A DNA stretch of 42,006 bases from an uncultured Geobacteraceae bacterium (GTDB taxonomy: Bacteria > Desulfobacterota > Desulfuromonadia > Geobacterales > CAIOGM01): positions 1 to 42,006 of the forward strand of contig CAIUUR010000102.1 of assembly GCA_903902345.1 (NCBI GenBank), read 5' to 3'. Shown here piece by piece: positions 8,297-16,582 of the stretch. Position 1 is the first letter of the stretch; each line of letters begins with the position of its first letter. A program made the translations under genes and the position numbers. Under the pieces are notes generated by a model, which saw only the letters and a list, made by a program, of their open reading frames with translations, did no database searches and was not told where the DNA came from.

Positions 8297-9085
8297 ATGC
8301 GTTTTTCCCTCTCATCCGGAACGCTCTTCACCTTTCCGCTCCCCAAGGCGTTCGAAATGGCCAAAGCTGCCGGTTTCGACGGAGTGGAACTGATCATCAA
8401 CCAGGAGTTTCAGCGAGTCAACAGCCGGGCGCTGATCAGGGAACTGGCGGAAATACACCCCATACACTCCATCCACGCACCCTTCATGATTCTGGACGGC
8501 TGGGGGGGGCCGGTGGATATGCTTCGGCGTAGCGTGGATCTGGCGGGGGAGGCGGGGATTGGACTCGTCAACTTCCATCCCCCCTCATGGCTGGGGTTCG
8601 AACTCCAGTACTGGCGCTGGCTGTACAAGATCGTCGATTTTCAGAGAGAGGTGGGGAGTGAGCAGGTCCTGGTCACCATGGAGAATATGCCGTGGGTGGG
8701 AAAGATGAAGATCAATCCTCACATCCTCTCGGTAACGGAGAAGATGGTGGAGTTTATTTCCCAACGAAACCTCTACCTGACCTTCGATACGACGCATCTG
8801 GGATCGGGCAAGACCAATTTTATCAATGATTTTTATTCTTTCTACAAATCGGGGAGAATCAGGAACATCCACTTCTCCGACTACGGCCACGGAAGGGAGC
8901 ACCTGATTCCCGGCCACGGCATCCTGCCGCTTACTCGTTTTCTCAACCACCTGAGCCAGACAAACTACGACGGCTGCTTCACCCTGGAACTCTCCCCCCA
9001 CGAATTTCCCCGGGACGAAGGACACATCATAGCGCTCCTCTCGGAAATCAGGGAGTTCCTCGTGCGGGAAACGACACCCCCCTAA
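8297..9085 (+). CDS. sugar phosphate isomerase/epimerase-like TIM barrel
   Basis: The start is ATG 8297, two bases after the DUF294 stop, giving 262 residues. The track start at 8180 lies inside the previous gene. The AP-endonuclease-2/xylose-isomerase-like fold is clear from ordered metal-site residues: GVEL, SIHAPF, NFHPP, TMENMP, FDTTHLG, NIHFSDYG and a final TLELSP. These supply the His, Glu and Asp ligands for one or more divalent metals. Members include epimerases, isomerases and endonuclease IV, and the reaction here cannot be fixed. Its tight spacing suggests it belongs to the symporter transcript. Confidence 0.78.
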   Translation: MRFSLSSGTLFTFPLPKAFEMAKAAGFDGVELIINQEFQRVNSRALIRELAEIHPIHSIHAPFMILDGWGGPVDMLRRSVDLAGEAGIGLVNFHPPSWLGFELQYWRWLYKIVDFQREVGSEQVLVTMENMPWVGKMKINPHILSVTEKMVEFISQRNLYLTFDTTHLGSGKTNFINDFYSFYKSGRIRNIHFSDYGHGREHLIPGHGILPLTRFLNHLSQTNYDGCFTLELSPHEFPRDEGHIIALLSEIREFLVRETTPP

Positions 9086-9089
9086 AACC

Positions 9090-9150
9090 GGTTCAAGGTT
9101 CCAAGTTCCAGGTTTGAGAACCTAAAACCTTGAACCTTGAGCCTTGAACC
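9090..9150. repeat. GGTTCAAGG inverted repeat between convergent genes
   Basis: The spacer between the isomerase (+) and the aldo/keto reductase (-) is almost wholly an imperfect inverted repeat beginning GGTTCAAGGTT and ending CCTTGAACC, with further internal AACCTTGA copies. It could act as a transcription stop for both genes. It lacks a clean T-tract, so it may simply be a dispersed repeat. Confidence 0.6.
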
Positions 9151-9154
9151 TGTT

Positions 9155-10144
9155 TCATCCCCTGACCAGCCGCATCATCGCCTCGGGATAGCGGGCCCCG
9201 GCGGCGGCGCCCACGGGAAAGACCGCCTCGATGGCGTCCACCTCTTGGGTCGTCAACTCCACCTCAAGAGCTCCCAGATTTTCCTCCAGATACTCCCGCC
9301 GCTTGGTACCGGGAATCGTGACGATCTCCTTCCCGCGGGCCAGAACCCAGGAGAGGGCCAGTTGCGCCGGAGTACACCCCTTCAGATCAGCCATCTCCCT
9401 CACGTTTTGTACTATATCCAGGTTTTTACTGAAATTATCTCCCTGGAAACGGGGGGAGTTGCGCCGGTAGTCATCGGGGGAGAGATCCTCAAACCGGCGA
9501 AATCGCCCGGTGAGGAATCCCCGCCCCAGCGGGCTGTAGGCAACGAAGCCGATCCCCAGTTCCCGACAGAGCGCCAGCACCTCGTCCTCGGGATCGCGGG
9601 TCCAGAGGGAGTATTCGCTCTGGAGCGCCGTAATAGGGTGGACGCCATGGGCGCGCCGGAGGGTAATCGGTCCCGCCTCGGAAAGCCCCAGCCAGCGAAC
9701 CTTCCCTTCCCGCACCAGTTCCGCCATGGCGCCGACAGTTTCCTCGATGGGAACCTCCGGATCGACCCGGTGCTGATAGTAGATGTCGATGGTCTGAACC
9801 CCCAGTCGCCGCAGACTTCCATGGCAAGCTGCTCGCAGGTATTCGGGGCGACCGTTGACCCCCCGCACGATCCGACTGTAGCAGTCCCGCACCGTGCCGA
9901 ATTTGGTCCCTAAAATCACTTCATGACGCCGCCCCTTGATGGCCCGCCCGATAAGCTCCTCATTGACGAAGGGACCATACATATCGGCGGTATCAAGGAA
10001 GTTGACGCCCAGATCCAGCGCCCGATGGATGGTTGCCAGCGATTCCTGCTCGTTGCGAGCACCATAGAATTCCGACATCCCCATACATCCGAGCCCCAGA
10101 GCCGAAACCTCCGGGCCGTGACTCCCCAACCTGCGCCGTTTCAC
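9155..10144 (-). CDS. aldo/keto reductase
   Basis: The predicted start is GTG 10144, which gives [10 protein letters not shown] with an AAAGGAG site six bases away and 329 residues. The track's ATG at 10171 would add nine residues ahead of the normal family start. An NADPH-linked (alpha/beta)8 reductase of the AKR family is shown by [11 protein letters not shown], the catalytic Asp and Tyr in FLDTADMYG, the Lys in ILGTKFG, the His in IYYQHRVDP, and the phosphate-binding [12 protein letters not shown] near the C-terminus. The family reduces aldehydes and ketones broadly, and the natural substrate is unknown. Transcribed alone from a strong promoter. Confidence 0.88.
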   Translation of the reverse strand: MKRRRLGSHGPEVSALGLGCMGMSEFYGARNEQESLATIHRALDLGVNFLDTADMYGPFVNEELIGRAIKGRRHEVILGTKFGTVRDCYSRIVRGVNGRPEYLRAACHGSLRRLGVQTIDIYYQHRVDPEVPIEETVGAMAELVREGKVRWLGLSEAGPITLRRAHGVHPITALQSEYSLWTRDPEDEVLALCRELGIGFVAYSPLGRGFLTGRFRRFEDLSPDDYRRNSPRFQGDNFSKNLDIVQNVREMADLKGCTPAQLALSWVLARGKEIVTIPGTKRREYLEENLGALEVELTTQEVDAIEAVFPVGAAAGARYPEAMMRLVRG

Positions 10145-10211
10145 CTGACTCTCCTTTCGTCCGTTCCCCAAACCAACTCTCTTTACCCCTCAGCAACTCC
10201 CCCTCGTGCTT

Positions 10212-10240
10212 AGTATACACCGTTTCGGGGACAGTATCAA
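10212..10240 (-). promoter_or_regulatory. sigma-70 promoter for the aldo/keto reductase
   Basis: On the minus strand TTGATA, a 17-bp spacer and TATACT match the consensus in five of six positions in each box. It lies about 70 bp upstream of the GTG start. Confidence 0.7.
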
Positions 10241-10261
10241 ACGCCCGAGTGGCAGAGGGCA

Positions 10262-10562
10262 TAAGGTGATTCGCGATAAAGAACATACCAGCAACCGGTC
10301 GAATCTATTTGGCCTTCTTGGGAGCACGGACATCCTGTCCGTATTCAAGCGGCGGTAGCGCTTGAAAAGCCTTTGATGACATGACAATGATTCAAAGATG
10401 AAACCGCTCAAAACGCGGGCAGGATGCCCGCTCTCCCAGGAAAAGCTGATCGACGGATTTTCCTGGGGATATTTTTTGTGGCGAATCACCTTACTTCGAC
10501 TTCGCTCAGCACAAGTCGTTCAGGATGACAACCGGTTGGTTTGTTTATTGTCGCGGAGCACC
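10262..10562. repeat. nested inverted-repeat (MITE-like) element upstream of cydA
   Basis: This fills much of the 690-bp gene-free spacer. Perfect 13-bp terminal inverted repeats, TAAGGTGATTCGC at 10262-10274 and its complement at 10481-10493, enclose 206 bp. Inside, an arm reading GGGAGCACGGACATCCTGTCCG pairs imperfectly with one reading GCGGGCAGGATGCCCGCTCTCCC, and TTCAAGCG/CGCTTGAA forms a further hairpin. The left end (10265-10299) also pairs imperfectly, about 26 of 32 aligned bases, with 10531-10562, so two nested repeats share it. A CTTCGACTTCGCTCAGCAC block follows at 10494. No transposase and no obvious target duplication were found. Confidence 0.6.
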
Positions 10563-10774
10563 TAACACCTACATTTGTCAAAGTAATAAGCGACTAAAAT
10601 AGCGGAGCAGGTTTCCCTCGCATTTCATTCCGATGCCTCCCTTCTACACCGTACGTTGATGCCTTCGTAAATTCCACGAAAACTGCCTGTTCCGTCATTT
10701 CGACCAATGGGAAAAATACAAAGATTCCAGGCGAGGATATCGTCACCTGAATAGTTACGTAATTGTTTTACTAG

Positions 10775-10803
10775 TTGACAAAATCTGTCACGCACCGTAA
10801 AAA
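10775..10803 (+). promoter_or_regulatory. putative cydAB promoter with inverted repeat
   Basis: TTGACA and TAAAAA are separated by 17 bp, 62 bp before cydA. The -35 box is perfect and the -10 is weak. TGACA-aaatc-TGTCA forms an inverted repeat starting within the -35 box (10776-10790), which would suit a regulator that controls the oxidase in response to oxygen or redox state. The regulator is not identifiable. Confidence 0.5.
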
Positions 10804-10864
10804 AGGCTGAAACAATCGTTTTAGACAGCCGAATACGCTGACCACTACCTGGGAGGAAAAACAG

Positions 10865-12214
10865 ATGGATGTCCTGACCCTGAGCAGGCTGCAGTTTGCG
10901 ATCACGAGTATGTTCCACTTCATCTTCGTGCCGCTGACCCTTGGCCTCTCCATTCTGACCGCGTTCATGGAAACGCGTTACGTCATCACCGGTGACACGA
11001 CCTACCTCAAGATGACCAAGTTCTGGGGAAAACTCTTCCTCATCAACTTCGCCCTTGGCGTCGTCACCGGCATAACCATGGAGTTCCAGTTCGGGATGAA
11101 CTGGGCCGAATATTCCCGCTACGTGGGAGATATCTTCGGCGCCCCCCTGGCCATTGAGGCGACGGTAGCTTTTTTTCTGGAGTCGGTCTTCATCGGACTC
11201 TGGATCTTTGGCTGGAACAAGGTCTCCAAGAAGGTCCATGCCGTTTCCATCTGGCTGGTAGCCCTGGCCACCAATCTCTCCGCCCTCTGGATTCTCCTGG
11301 CCAACGGCTGGATGCAGCACCCCGTGGGGTATGTTCTCCGCAATAATCGAGCCGAGATGGTTGATTTCATGGCGTTGATCACCAACCCCGACGGACTCCT
11401 GAAGTTCGCCCACCAGTTGACCTCCGGCTATACCGTGGCGTCATTCTTCGTCATGGGGGTATCGGCCTGGCATCTGCTGCGCAAAAACGAGACCGATTTC
11501 TTCATCCGCTCCTTCCGGATAGCGGCCACCTTCGGTCTGGTCTCCACGATTGCCGTGGGGATCTTCGGTGATATGTCCGCGGTGGAGGTGGCCAAGGTGC
11601 AACCCACCAAGTTTGCCGCCATGGAATCGGTCTGGGAAAGCAAACATGGAGTGGGGATGAACCTCCTCCTCCTCCCCGATCCCCCCAACGAATGCAACAG
11701 TGTGGAGGGGGTCTGCGTCCCCAACGCGGTGAGCATTCTCGCCTTCCATGACCCCAACGCGCTGATCAAGGGGCTGAAGGAGTTTCCGCCGGAACTCCGG
11801 CCACCGGTCCTCCCCACCTTCATCAGTTTCCGGCTCATGGCCGGTCTGGGAACCTACTTCATCCTGGCGTCTCTGGCCGCGGTCATCCTCTCCCGGTGGG
11901 GGAAGATCGAGAACCAAAAACTTCTTCTCACCCTCCTCCTCTACTCCCTGCCACTCCCCTACCTGGCCAACTTTCTCGGCTGGGTCGTGGCCGAAGTGGG
12001 GAGACAACCATGGATCGTCTACGGCGTGCTTAAGACCTCCGATGCGGTATCCAAGTCCATCAGCCTTTCCCAGGTCATCGGCTCACTGGTGGGGTTCACC
12101 CTGCTCTACGGCTTCCTGGGGGTGGTCGATATCTACCTGCTGGCGAAATTTGCCCGCAAGGGACCGGATAACGATCTGACAACCATGCTCAAACCACGCG
12201 GACAGGAGGCTTAA
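10865..12214 (+). CDS. cydA: cytochrome bd quinol oxidase subunit I
   Basis: A 449-residue membrane subunit that carries the haems and the quinol site of the bd oxidase, which reduces oxygen to water with high affinity. Seen here: the early His in SMFHFIF (haem b595 ligand position), LGVVTGITMEFQFG, the IEATVAFFLES helix with the conserved Glu pair, AHQLTSGY with the second haem-ligand His, and the GRQPWIVYG motif near the end. At 449 residues it is shorter than the E. coli protein, consistent with a short Q-loop. ATG follows GGGAGG. One base separates it from cydB. In an otherwise anaerobic lineage it probably serves oxygen removal or microaerobic respiration. Confidence 0.96.
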   Translation: MDVLTLSRLQFAITSMFHFIFVPLTLGLSILTAFMETRYVITGDTTYLKMTKFWGKLFLINFALGVVTGITMEFQFGMNWAEYSRYVGDIFGAPLAIEATVAFFLESVFIGLWIFGWNKVSKKVHAVSIWLVALATNLSALWILLANGWMQHPVGYVLRNNRAEMVDFMALITNPDGLLKFAHQLTSGYTVASFFVMGVSAWHLLRKNETDFFIRSFRIAATFGLVSTIAVGIFGDMSAVEVAKVQPTKFAAMESVWESKHGVGMNLLLLPDPPNECNSVEGVCVPNAVSILAFHDPNALIKGLKEFPPELRPPVLPTFISFRLMAGLGTYFILASLAAVILSRWGKIENQKLLLTLLLYSLPLPYLANFLGWVVAEVGRQPWIVYGVLKTSDAVSKSISLSQVIGSLVGFTLLYGFLGVVDIYLLAKFARKGPDNDLTTMLKPRGQEA

Positions 12215-12215
12215 G

Positions 12216-13244
12216 ATGGGACTTCAGATAACTTGGTTTATTCTTTGGGGAGTTCTCTGGGCGGTTTATTTCATGCTGGACGGCTTCGTCATGGGGGCCG
12301 GCATCCTGCATAACCTCATCGGCAAAAGCGACGGTGACAAACGGGTCATGATCAACACCATCGGTCCGATCTGGGAGGGTAACGAGGTCTGGCTGGTTAC
12401 CGCCGGCGGCGTCACCTTCGCGGCCTTTCCCACCACCTACGCCCTGATGTTCAGCTACCTGTACAGTGCGCTTTTCCTCCTCCTCTGCGCCCTCATCGTG
12501 CGAGGGGTCTCCTACGAATTCCGGAGCAAGGAAGAGAGTACTACCTGGAGAAAAGGGTGGGACACCGCCATCATGCTGGGGAATTTCCTCCCCGCCCTCC
12601 TGTTCGGCGTCGCCTTCGGCAACATCTTTGAAGGTCTTCCCATGGATGCCGCCGGATACCACGGCTCGCTCCTCTCCCTGCTCAACCCCTACGGCCTCCT
12701 CACCGGGCTCCTTTTCGTTGCCCTCTTCGTGGTCCATGGCGCCCTCTACCTGACGGTGAAGAGCACCGGCGACTTAAGCAAACGCTCCCAGGCAACCGCG
12801 GACAAGTTATGGCCGGGACTTCTCCTGGTGGCGGTGGCCTTCCTCGTCTACACGAATTTCGCCACCAAGCTGTATGACAACTACCTGGCGCACCCCCTGC
12901 TGATGATCGTACCGGCACTGGCCGTCGTCTCCCTCCTGGCCATCAGGATACTCTCCGCCAAGGGGAATCCCCTGGCGGCCTTTACCGCCTCCAGCCTGAC
13001 CATCCTCTTGGTGGTGGGAACCGCGATAACCGGACTCTTTCCCAATCTGATCCCGTCCAGCATCGATCCGTCCTCCAGCCTGACTCTCTACAACTCATCA
13101 TCCAGCCCCTATACGTTGCAGATCATGCTCCTGGTCGTCGCCGTCTTCATCCCCATCATCATCGGCTACAAGATCTGGGTCTATCGCATCTTCCGGGCTC
13201 CCGTCAGAGAGGAAGAGGTCCTGGCGGACAAACAGGCATACTGA
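12216..13244 (+). CDS. cydB: cytochrome bd quinol oxidase subunit II
   Basis: A 342-residue partner of CydA with about nine transmembrane helices. The family N-terminal pattern is present: YFMLDGFVMGAGIL, then GPIWEGNEVWLVTAGG and FAAFPTTYA. It stabilises the haem subunit. The gene begins one base after the cydA stop and ends in a strong terminator. I see no room or ORF for a CydX-like small subunit between cydB and the terminator, and no cydCD assembly genes in the window. Confidence 0.96.
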   Translation: MGLQITWFILWGVLWAVYFMLDGFVMGAGILHNLIGKSDGDKRVMINTIGPIWEGNEVWLVTAGGVTFAAFPTTYALMFSYLYSALFLLLCALIVRGVSYEFRSKEESTTWRKGWDTAIMLGNFLPALLFGVAFGNIFEGLPMDAAGYHGSLLSLLNPYGLLTGLLFVALFVVHGALYLTVKSTGDLSKRSQATADKLWPGLLLVAVAFLVYTNFATKLYDNYLAHPLLMIVPALAVVSLLAIRILSAKGNPLAAFTASSLTILLVVGTAITGLFPNLIPSSIDPSSSLTLYNSSSSPYTLQIMLLVVAVFIPIIIGYKIWVYRIFRAPVREEEVLADKQAY

Positions 13245-13283
13245 GCAAAAAGCCCATAAGATCATTCCATACGGATTCATCGT

Positions 13284-13313
13284 AAAAAGCCCCGGTATCC
13301 TCCGGGGCTTTTT
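13284..13313 (+). terminator. rho-independent terminator after cydB
   Basis: AAAAAGCCCCGG and CCGGGGCTTTTT form a perfect 12-bp stem around a 6-base loop, ending in a T-run. It sits 40 bp after cydB. Confidence 0.92.
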
Positions 13314-13443
13314 CTCGGTTTACAGCTTTTGCCGCAAGCTCACCGTTTCATCATAACCGCTGCGACTCGTTCCCCCTTGTCCCCCACTGACCTTCACGCC
13401 CTCCCTCAAGAAGAGTCTTTCGATCCTCCCTACATTCCATTCC

Positions 13444-13495
13444 TTGTACGTTGTGCGAAAATGACCTATATTGCGGGTAAACCATTTTATTACCC
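13444..13495 (+). promoter_or_regulatory. promoter and start-site palindrome of the chemoreceptor gene
   Basis: TTGTAC at 13444-13449, a 17-bp spacer and TATATT at 13467-13472 form a good promoter. Directly downstream, GGGTAA at 13475-13480 and TTACCC at 13490-13495 form a palindrome lying at the expected transcription start and just before the AAGGA ribosome site. It could be an operator or a 5' hairpin that covers the ribosome site. This is inference from position. Confidence 0.55.
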
Positions 13496-13507
13496 AAGGA
13501 AGCAACC

Positions 13508-15172
13508 ATGCTGCGTCACCATCTGATATCAGCGGCAATTATTTCGCTAGGGCAATCCCTGGCGCTGCTGCTTTTCGGAGGGGTAACTACCGTCACTATT
13601 CCGGTAACCCTCTTCCTGGTTGTGGTTACATTCGGCATCATGTGTCGTCTGATCCCACCCCCTTCACAGAATGAGGAAATCGTACTGATTTGCGCCCGAA
13701 TAAACTCCATTGCCACGGGCAAGGAGCACCTGAACGTGAAACTGACGAGCTCCGACCCGACAGTTGGCAAATTACCCACTGTCTTGTCTGATTTTCTCGC
13801 CATGTTCAGAAATATCGTCGTCACGGTACGAGAAAAGAGTGCCCAAATCGCCATTTGCGCCGCAAAAATGAACCTCCTCGTCCATGTTACCAATACCAGC
13901 TCCCGCAAGCAGGGAGAGTTGTCAGAAGGTATTTTTAAAATATCTCACGACGCGACCAACTCCGCCGACCAGATTTCGGTAAACGCCCAATCCGCTTCCG
14001 ACACAACGGCAAACAATCTTCATATTGCCCAGAAATCCCTGGACAAAATGAGAGATATTACCCTGGTGGTCAATGCAATCAGTGGAAGACTGGGAAATTT
14101 TCAAAATACGGTGGAAAAGCTGCACACCAGTTCACAAAAAATCAACCGGATTGTATCGCTGATCAACGGTATTTCCGATCAGACCAATCTGCTGGCGCTC
14201 AACGCCACCATCGAAGCGTCCAAGGCCGGAAACGTCGGCAAGGGGTTTGCCGTGGTCGCCGATGAGGTCAAGAGTCTCTCCCGACGGGTAAAAGAGGCAA
14301 CGACCGATATCAGTGAGAATACCGAGGAGATAATCTCTTTGATAAAAGTAACGCTGCTGGAAACCAAGACCATCGGGAGTGATGTTGAAAACTCAAAAAA
14401 CATGGTGATCTCATCGGCCAACGATTTTGAGCGAATGGTGTCCGACTTCACCCAAATGGCGTCACAACTCTCCGAAATAACACAATCCATCCACTCCCTG
14501 CAGGGGAGCAACCACAGCATACACAGTATGGCCACTGAAATCCGTGAAACCAACCAGAAGCTGACGCAACAGGTGGAGGAGTCGGAACATTACGCCATTG
14601 AACTACGGGAATCGACTGAATTTACTCAGGGAGTTCTTGCCCGCTTGCGCACCGGAGGGACACTGTTTGACGATATTCTGGAGAAAGTCACAAAATTTCG
14701 CGATGACGTTTCGCTGCTCCTCTCCCGACGACTGGAACAAAATGCACCTATTTTTGACCGGAATTACCGTGAGATACCCGGTTCGAATCCCCGGCGGTAC
14801 ACCACCGGTTACGATGGTATCTGCGAAAAAGAGCTGCAAAAACTCTATGATGAATTCTCCCATTCCGAAAAGCACTTCAGATACGGACTCTGTGTTGACA
14901 TCAACGGTTATGCGCCCACTCACTGCAGCGAGTTTTCCAAGCCACCCACCGGAAACCCTGCCATCGACATCATAGCCTGTCGCCACAAACGTATTTTCAA
15001 TGACTCCGTGGGGCTCAAGGTCGCCAGAAACAACGAACCAAGCCTGTTGCAGACCTATATGCGGGACACGGGAGAGGTATTGAACGATCTGTCAATGCCG
15101 ATTTTTATCGGGGGGAAACACTGGGGCGCCGTACGCGTGGGATTCACCACTGACCTCATAATTGGAAATTAA
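13508..15172 (+). CDS. methyl-accepting chemotaxis-type protein with C-terminal sensor domain
   Basis: A 554-residue protein. Residues about 5-48 form two adjacent transmembrane helices with almost no periplasmic loop. A long coiled coil follows, with the MCP signalling tip at about 211-260 ([19 protein letters not shown]...[16 protein letters not shown]). The last 150 residues are a separate globular domain with [13 protein letters not shown], the block [25 protein letters not shown], and HWGAVRVGF, a PAS/Cache-like arrangement seen behind MCP domains in other receptors. Sensing is therefore probably cytoplasmic. No C-terminal CheR pentapeptide was seen. It is monocistronic, with its own promoter. 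The ligand is unknown; the Cys and His in this domain may bind a cofactor or metal. Confidence 0.85.
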   Translation: MLRHHLISAAIISLGQSLALLLFGGVTTVTIPVTLFLVVVTFGIMCRLIPPPSQNEEIVLICARINSIATGKEHLNVKLTSSDPTVGKLPTVLSDFLAMFRNIVVTVREKSAQIAICAAKMNLLVHVTNTSSRKQGELSEGIFKISHDATNSADQISVNAQSASDTTANNLHIAQKSLDKMRDITLVVNAISGRLGNFQNTVEKLHTSSQKINRIVSLINGISDQTNLLALNATIEASKAGNVGKGFAVVADEVKSLSRRVKEATTDISENTEEIISLIKVTLLETKTIGSDVENSKNMVISSANDFERMVSDFTQMASQLSEITQSIHSLQGSNHSIHSMATEIRETNQKLTQQVEESEHYAIELRESTEFTQGVLARLRTGGTLFDDILEKVTKFRDDVSLLLSRRLEQNAPIFDRNYREIPGSNPRRYTTGYDGICEKELQKLYDEFSHSEKHFRYGLCVDINGYAPTHCSEFSKPPTGNPAIDIIACRHKRIFNDSVGLKVARNNEPSLLQTYMRDTGEVLNDLSMPIFIGGKHWGAVRVGFTTDLIIGN

Positions 15173-15290
15173 GTTCTGTTGGCGCCCTGCCTCGCCTTTT
15201 TTTCATATTCATATCAGCATTGTCCGGTTAGGTTCTTGCTTGTGGACTATAAGTCCCCCCGCCCCCCTCCTTCAAACTCATCCAAACACT

Positions 15291-15327
15291 CCTCTCCCCT
15301 CAGGGGGAGAGGGCCGGGGTGAGGTGT
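15291..15327. repeat. CCTCTCCC/GGGAGAGG dispersed repeat
   Basis: CCTCTCCCC and GGGGAGAGG form a tight hairpin followed by GGCCGGGGTGAGG. This matches a widespread bacterial extragenic repeat ('CCCTCACCCCGGCCCTCTCCC' in reverse). It is the only structure I can name in the 710-bp stretch between the chemoreceptor and the Pal-like gene apart from the doubtful ORF at 15442. Confidence 0.6.
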
Positions 15328-15441
15328 GGTTTTAAGTGGGCGAGAGGTGGTGGGAGCGGTAGAAACGAAGAACAGTTGTTTTTCCCTGGAACATGGGATA
15401 GCATGATGTATGAGCAATAAACCACTGTCACCCCTGAACAG

Positions 15442-15774
15442 ATGACTACTACCTATTCATCAAGAAAGCATCTGCCCGTAATAGTCTTCTTCATTGCCGC
15501 ATTCTGCCTGTTTTTCAACGGAATGCGACTGCCGGATATCTCGCGTCCTCATCGGCCCAGGCCGAGTCAGCGAGCCGTCTTGGAAAGCAGGAATGAAACA
15601 CCCCAACAGCTTGAAAACCAATCCGGTGACTCCTGGGCGCTGCCACCGATACAACCCGAGTTCCGGGAACCGGATCGATCAAACCCGACGAAAGATTTCT
15701 TCGCGAGCCATTTTCCGGAGCACCCTCCCCTCTTCCCCAACTCTTCCCGCGCTCCTCCACGTCTCCTTTCCTGA
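15442..15774 (+). CDS. doubtful small membrane-anchored ORF
   Basis: A 110-codon ORF whose N-terminus has one hydrophobic stretch (VIVFFIAAFCLFF) and whose remainder is Pro/Arg/Ser-rich and low in order. It starts with ATG, but there is no convincing ribosome site. I recognise no family. The hydrophobic segment and the ORF's position ahead of the Pal-like gene are the only arguments for it. The long spacer here could equally be non-coding. Confidence 0.25.
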   Translation: MTTTYSSRKHLPVIVFFIAAFCLFFNGMRLPDISRPHRPRPSQRAVLESRNETPQQLENQSGDSWALPPIQPEFREPDRSNPTKDFFASHFPEHPPLFPNSSRAPPRLLS

Positions 15775-15883
15775 AGCCATGACCGTTGTTGAATTGCCCC
15801 ATCCCTCCGAGGCTCAAATCCTATCTATGTCACGAAAAGGGGAGAACGGTTCCAATGCTTTACTTACCAAAGGAGAAAAGATC

Positions 15884-16441
15884 ATGAAAACTGTTATCAA
15901 ACGGTTACTGCCAATCGTATCGGTATTACTACTCATCGCCGCCGGCTGCGCAAAACAGAACGTCGTCAAGCAGGAAGCGCCGCCTCTTCCCACGGCCCCA
16001 CCACCGGCAGTGACAACCGAGGCGGCAACGCCCACCACACCTCCCACGACACCGGCGCCACTCGCGGGTAACGAAGAGAAAACCTCACCCCAGGCAACCG
16101 CACTGCAGAATCAACTGGAGAAGATTTATTTTGGTTTTGACTCTTCAACCTTGAGCGATAAAGCTCGTCAAACGCTGAGCAAAAATTTTGCCATCCTGAA
16201 ACAACACCCCCGCGGCAAGATTACCGTGGAAGGACACTGCGATGAACGGGGATCCGATGCCTATAACCTTGCTCTCGGCCAACGGAGAGCGCAAGCCGCG
16301 ATCAACTACTTGACCACCATGGGAATCCCTCCGGAGCGGCTGGCTCCCCTCAGCTACGGCAAGGAAAAACCGGCTGATCCCGGCCATGATGAGACCGCTT
16401 GGACCAGGAATCGGCGGGACGAATTCGTCGTTTCCCCTTAA
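15884..16441 (+). CDS. Pal-like peptidoglycan-associated lipoprotein
   Basis: The start is ATG 15884 behind AAAGGAGA, giving 185 residues. The track start at 15494 is an open frame without support. The signal ends in LLIAAGC, a good lipobox. Residues about 25-75 are a Pro/Thr/Ala-rich linker. The OmpA-like domain has IYFGFDSSTLS, TVEGHCDERG and NLALGQRRAQAAINYL, with the Asp and Arg positions that hold diaminopimelate intact, and ends in RNRRDEF. Pal anchors the outer membrane to peptidoglycan with the Tol system, but no tol genes are adjacent, so this may be a paralogue. A hairpin follows. Confidence 0.88.
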   Translation: MKTVIKRLLPIVSVLLLIAAGCAKQNVVKQEAPPLPTAPPPAVTTEAATPTTPPTTPAPLAGNEEKTSPQATALQNQLEKIYFGFDSSTLSDKARQTLSKNFAILKQHPRGKITVEGHCDERGSDAYNLALGQRRAQAAINYLTTMGIPPERLAPLSYGKEKPADPGHDETAWTRNRRDEFVVSP

Positions 16442-16451
16442 TGTCACGTTT

Positions 16452-16483
16452 CCTGCATTGGCCACCACGACGGCCAATGCAGG
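16452..16483 (+). terminator. strong hairpin after the Pal-like gene
   Basis: CCTGCATTGGCC and GGCCAATGCAGG are a perfect 12-bp stem with an 8-base loop, 10 bp after the stop codon. There is no T-tract, so termination is likely but not of the classical kind. Confidence 0.6.
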
Positions 16484-16582
16484 TGCAGTCACCAAAACTT
16501 TCAGCTCATTGTTTATCCCGCTAACCTGAGGGTACGAAACAGTGCCCAGATGGACGGACTAACTAACAATTGGGAGTCCCCC

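Noticed and set aside
13320-13538. 72-codon minus-strand ORF between the cydB terminator and the chemoreceptor
   Set aside because: It overlaps the chemoreceptor promoter and start, and shows no motif or ribosome site.
15494-15883. Upstream extension of the Pal-like ORF
   Set aside because: A lipoprotein signal must be at the N-terminus, and a strong AAAGGAGA site precedes ATG 15884.
15800-15883. Possible riboswitch in front of the Pal-like gene
   Set aside because: I looked for conserved c-di-GMP and cobalamin riboswitch cores in the leader and found neither; the leader shows only the ribosome site.
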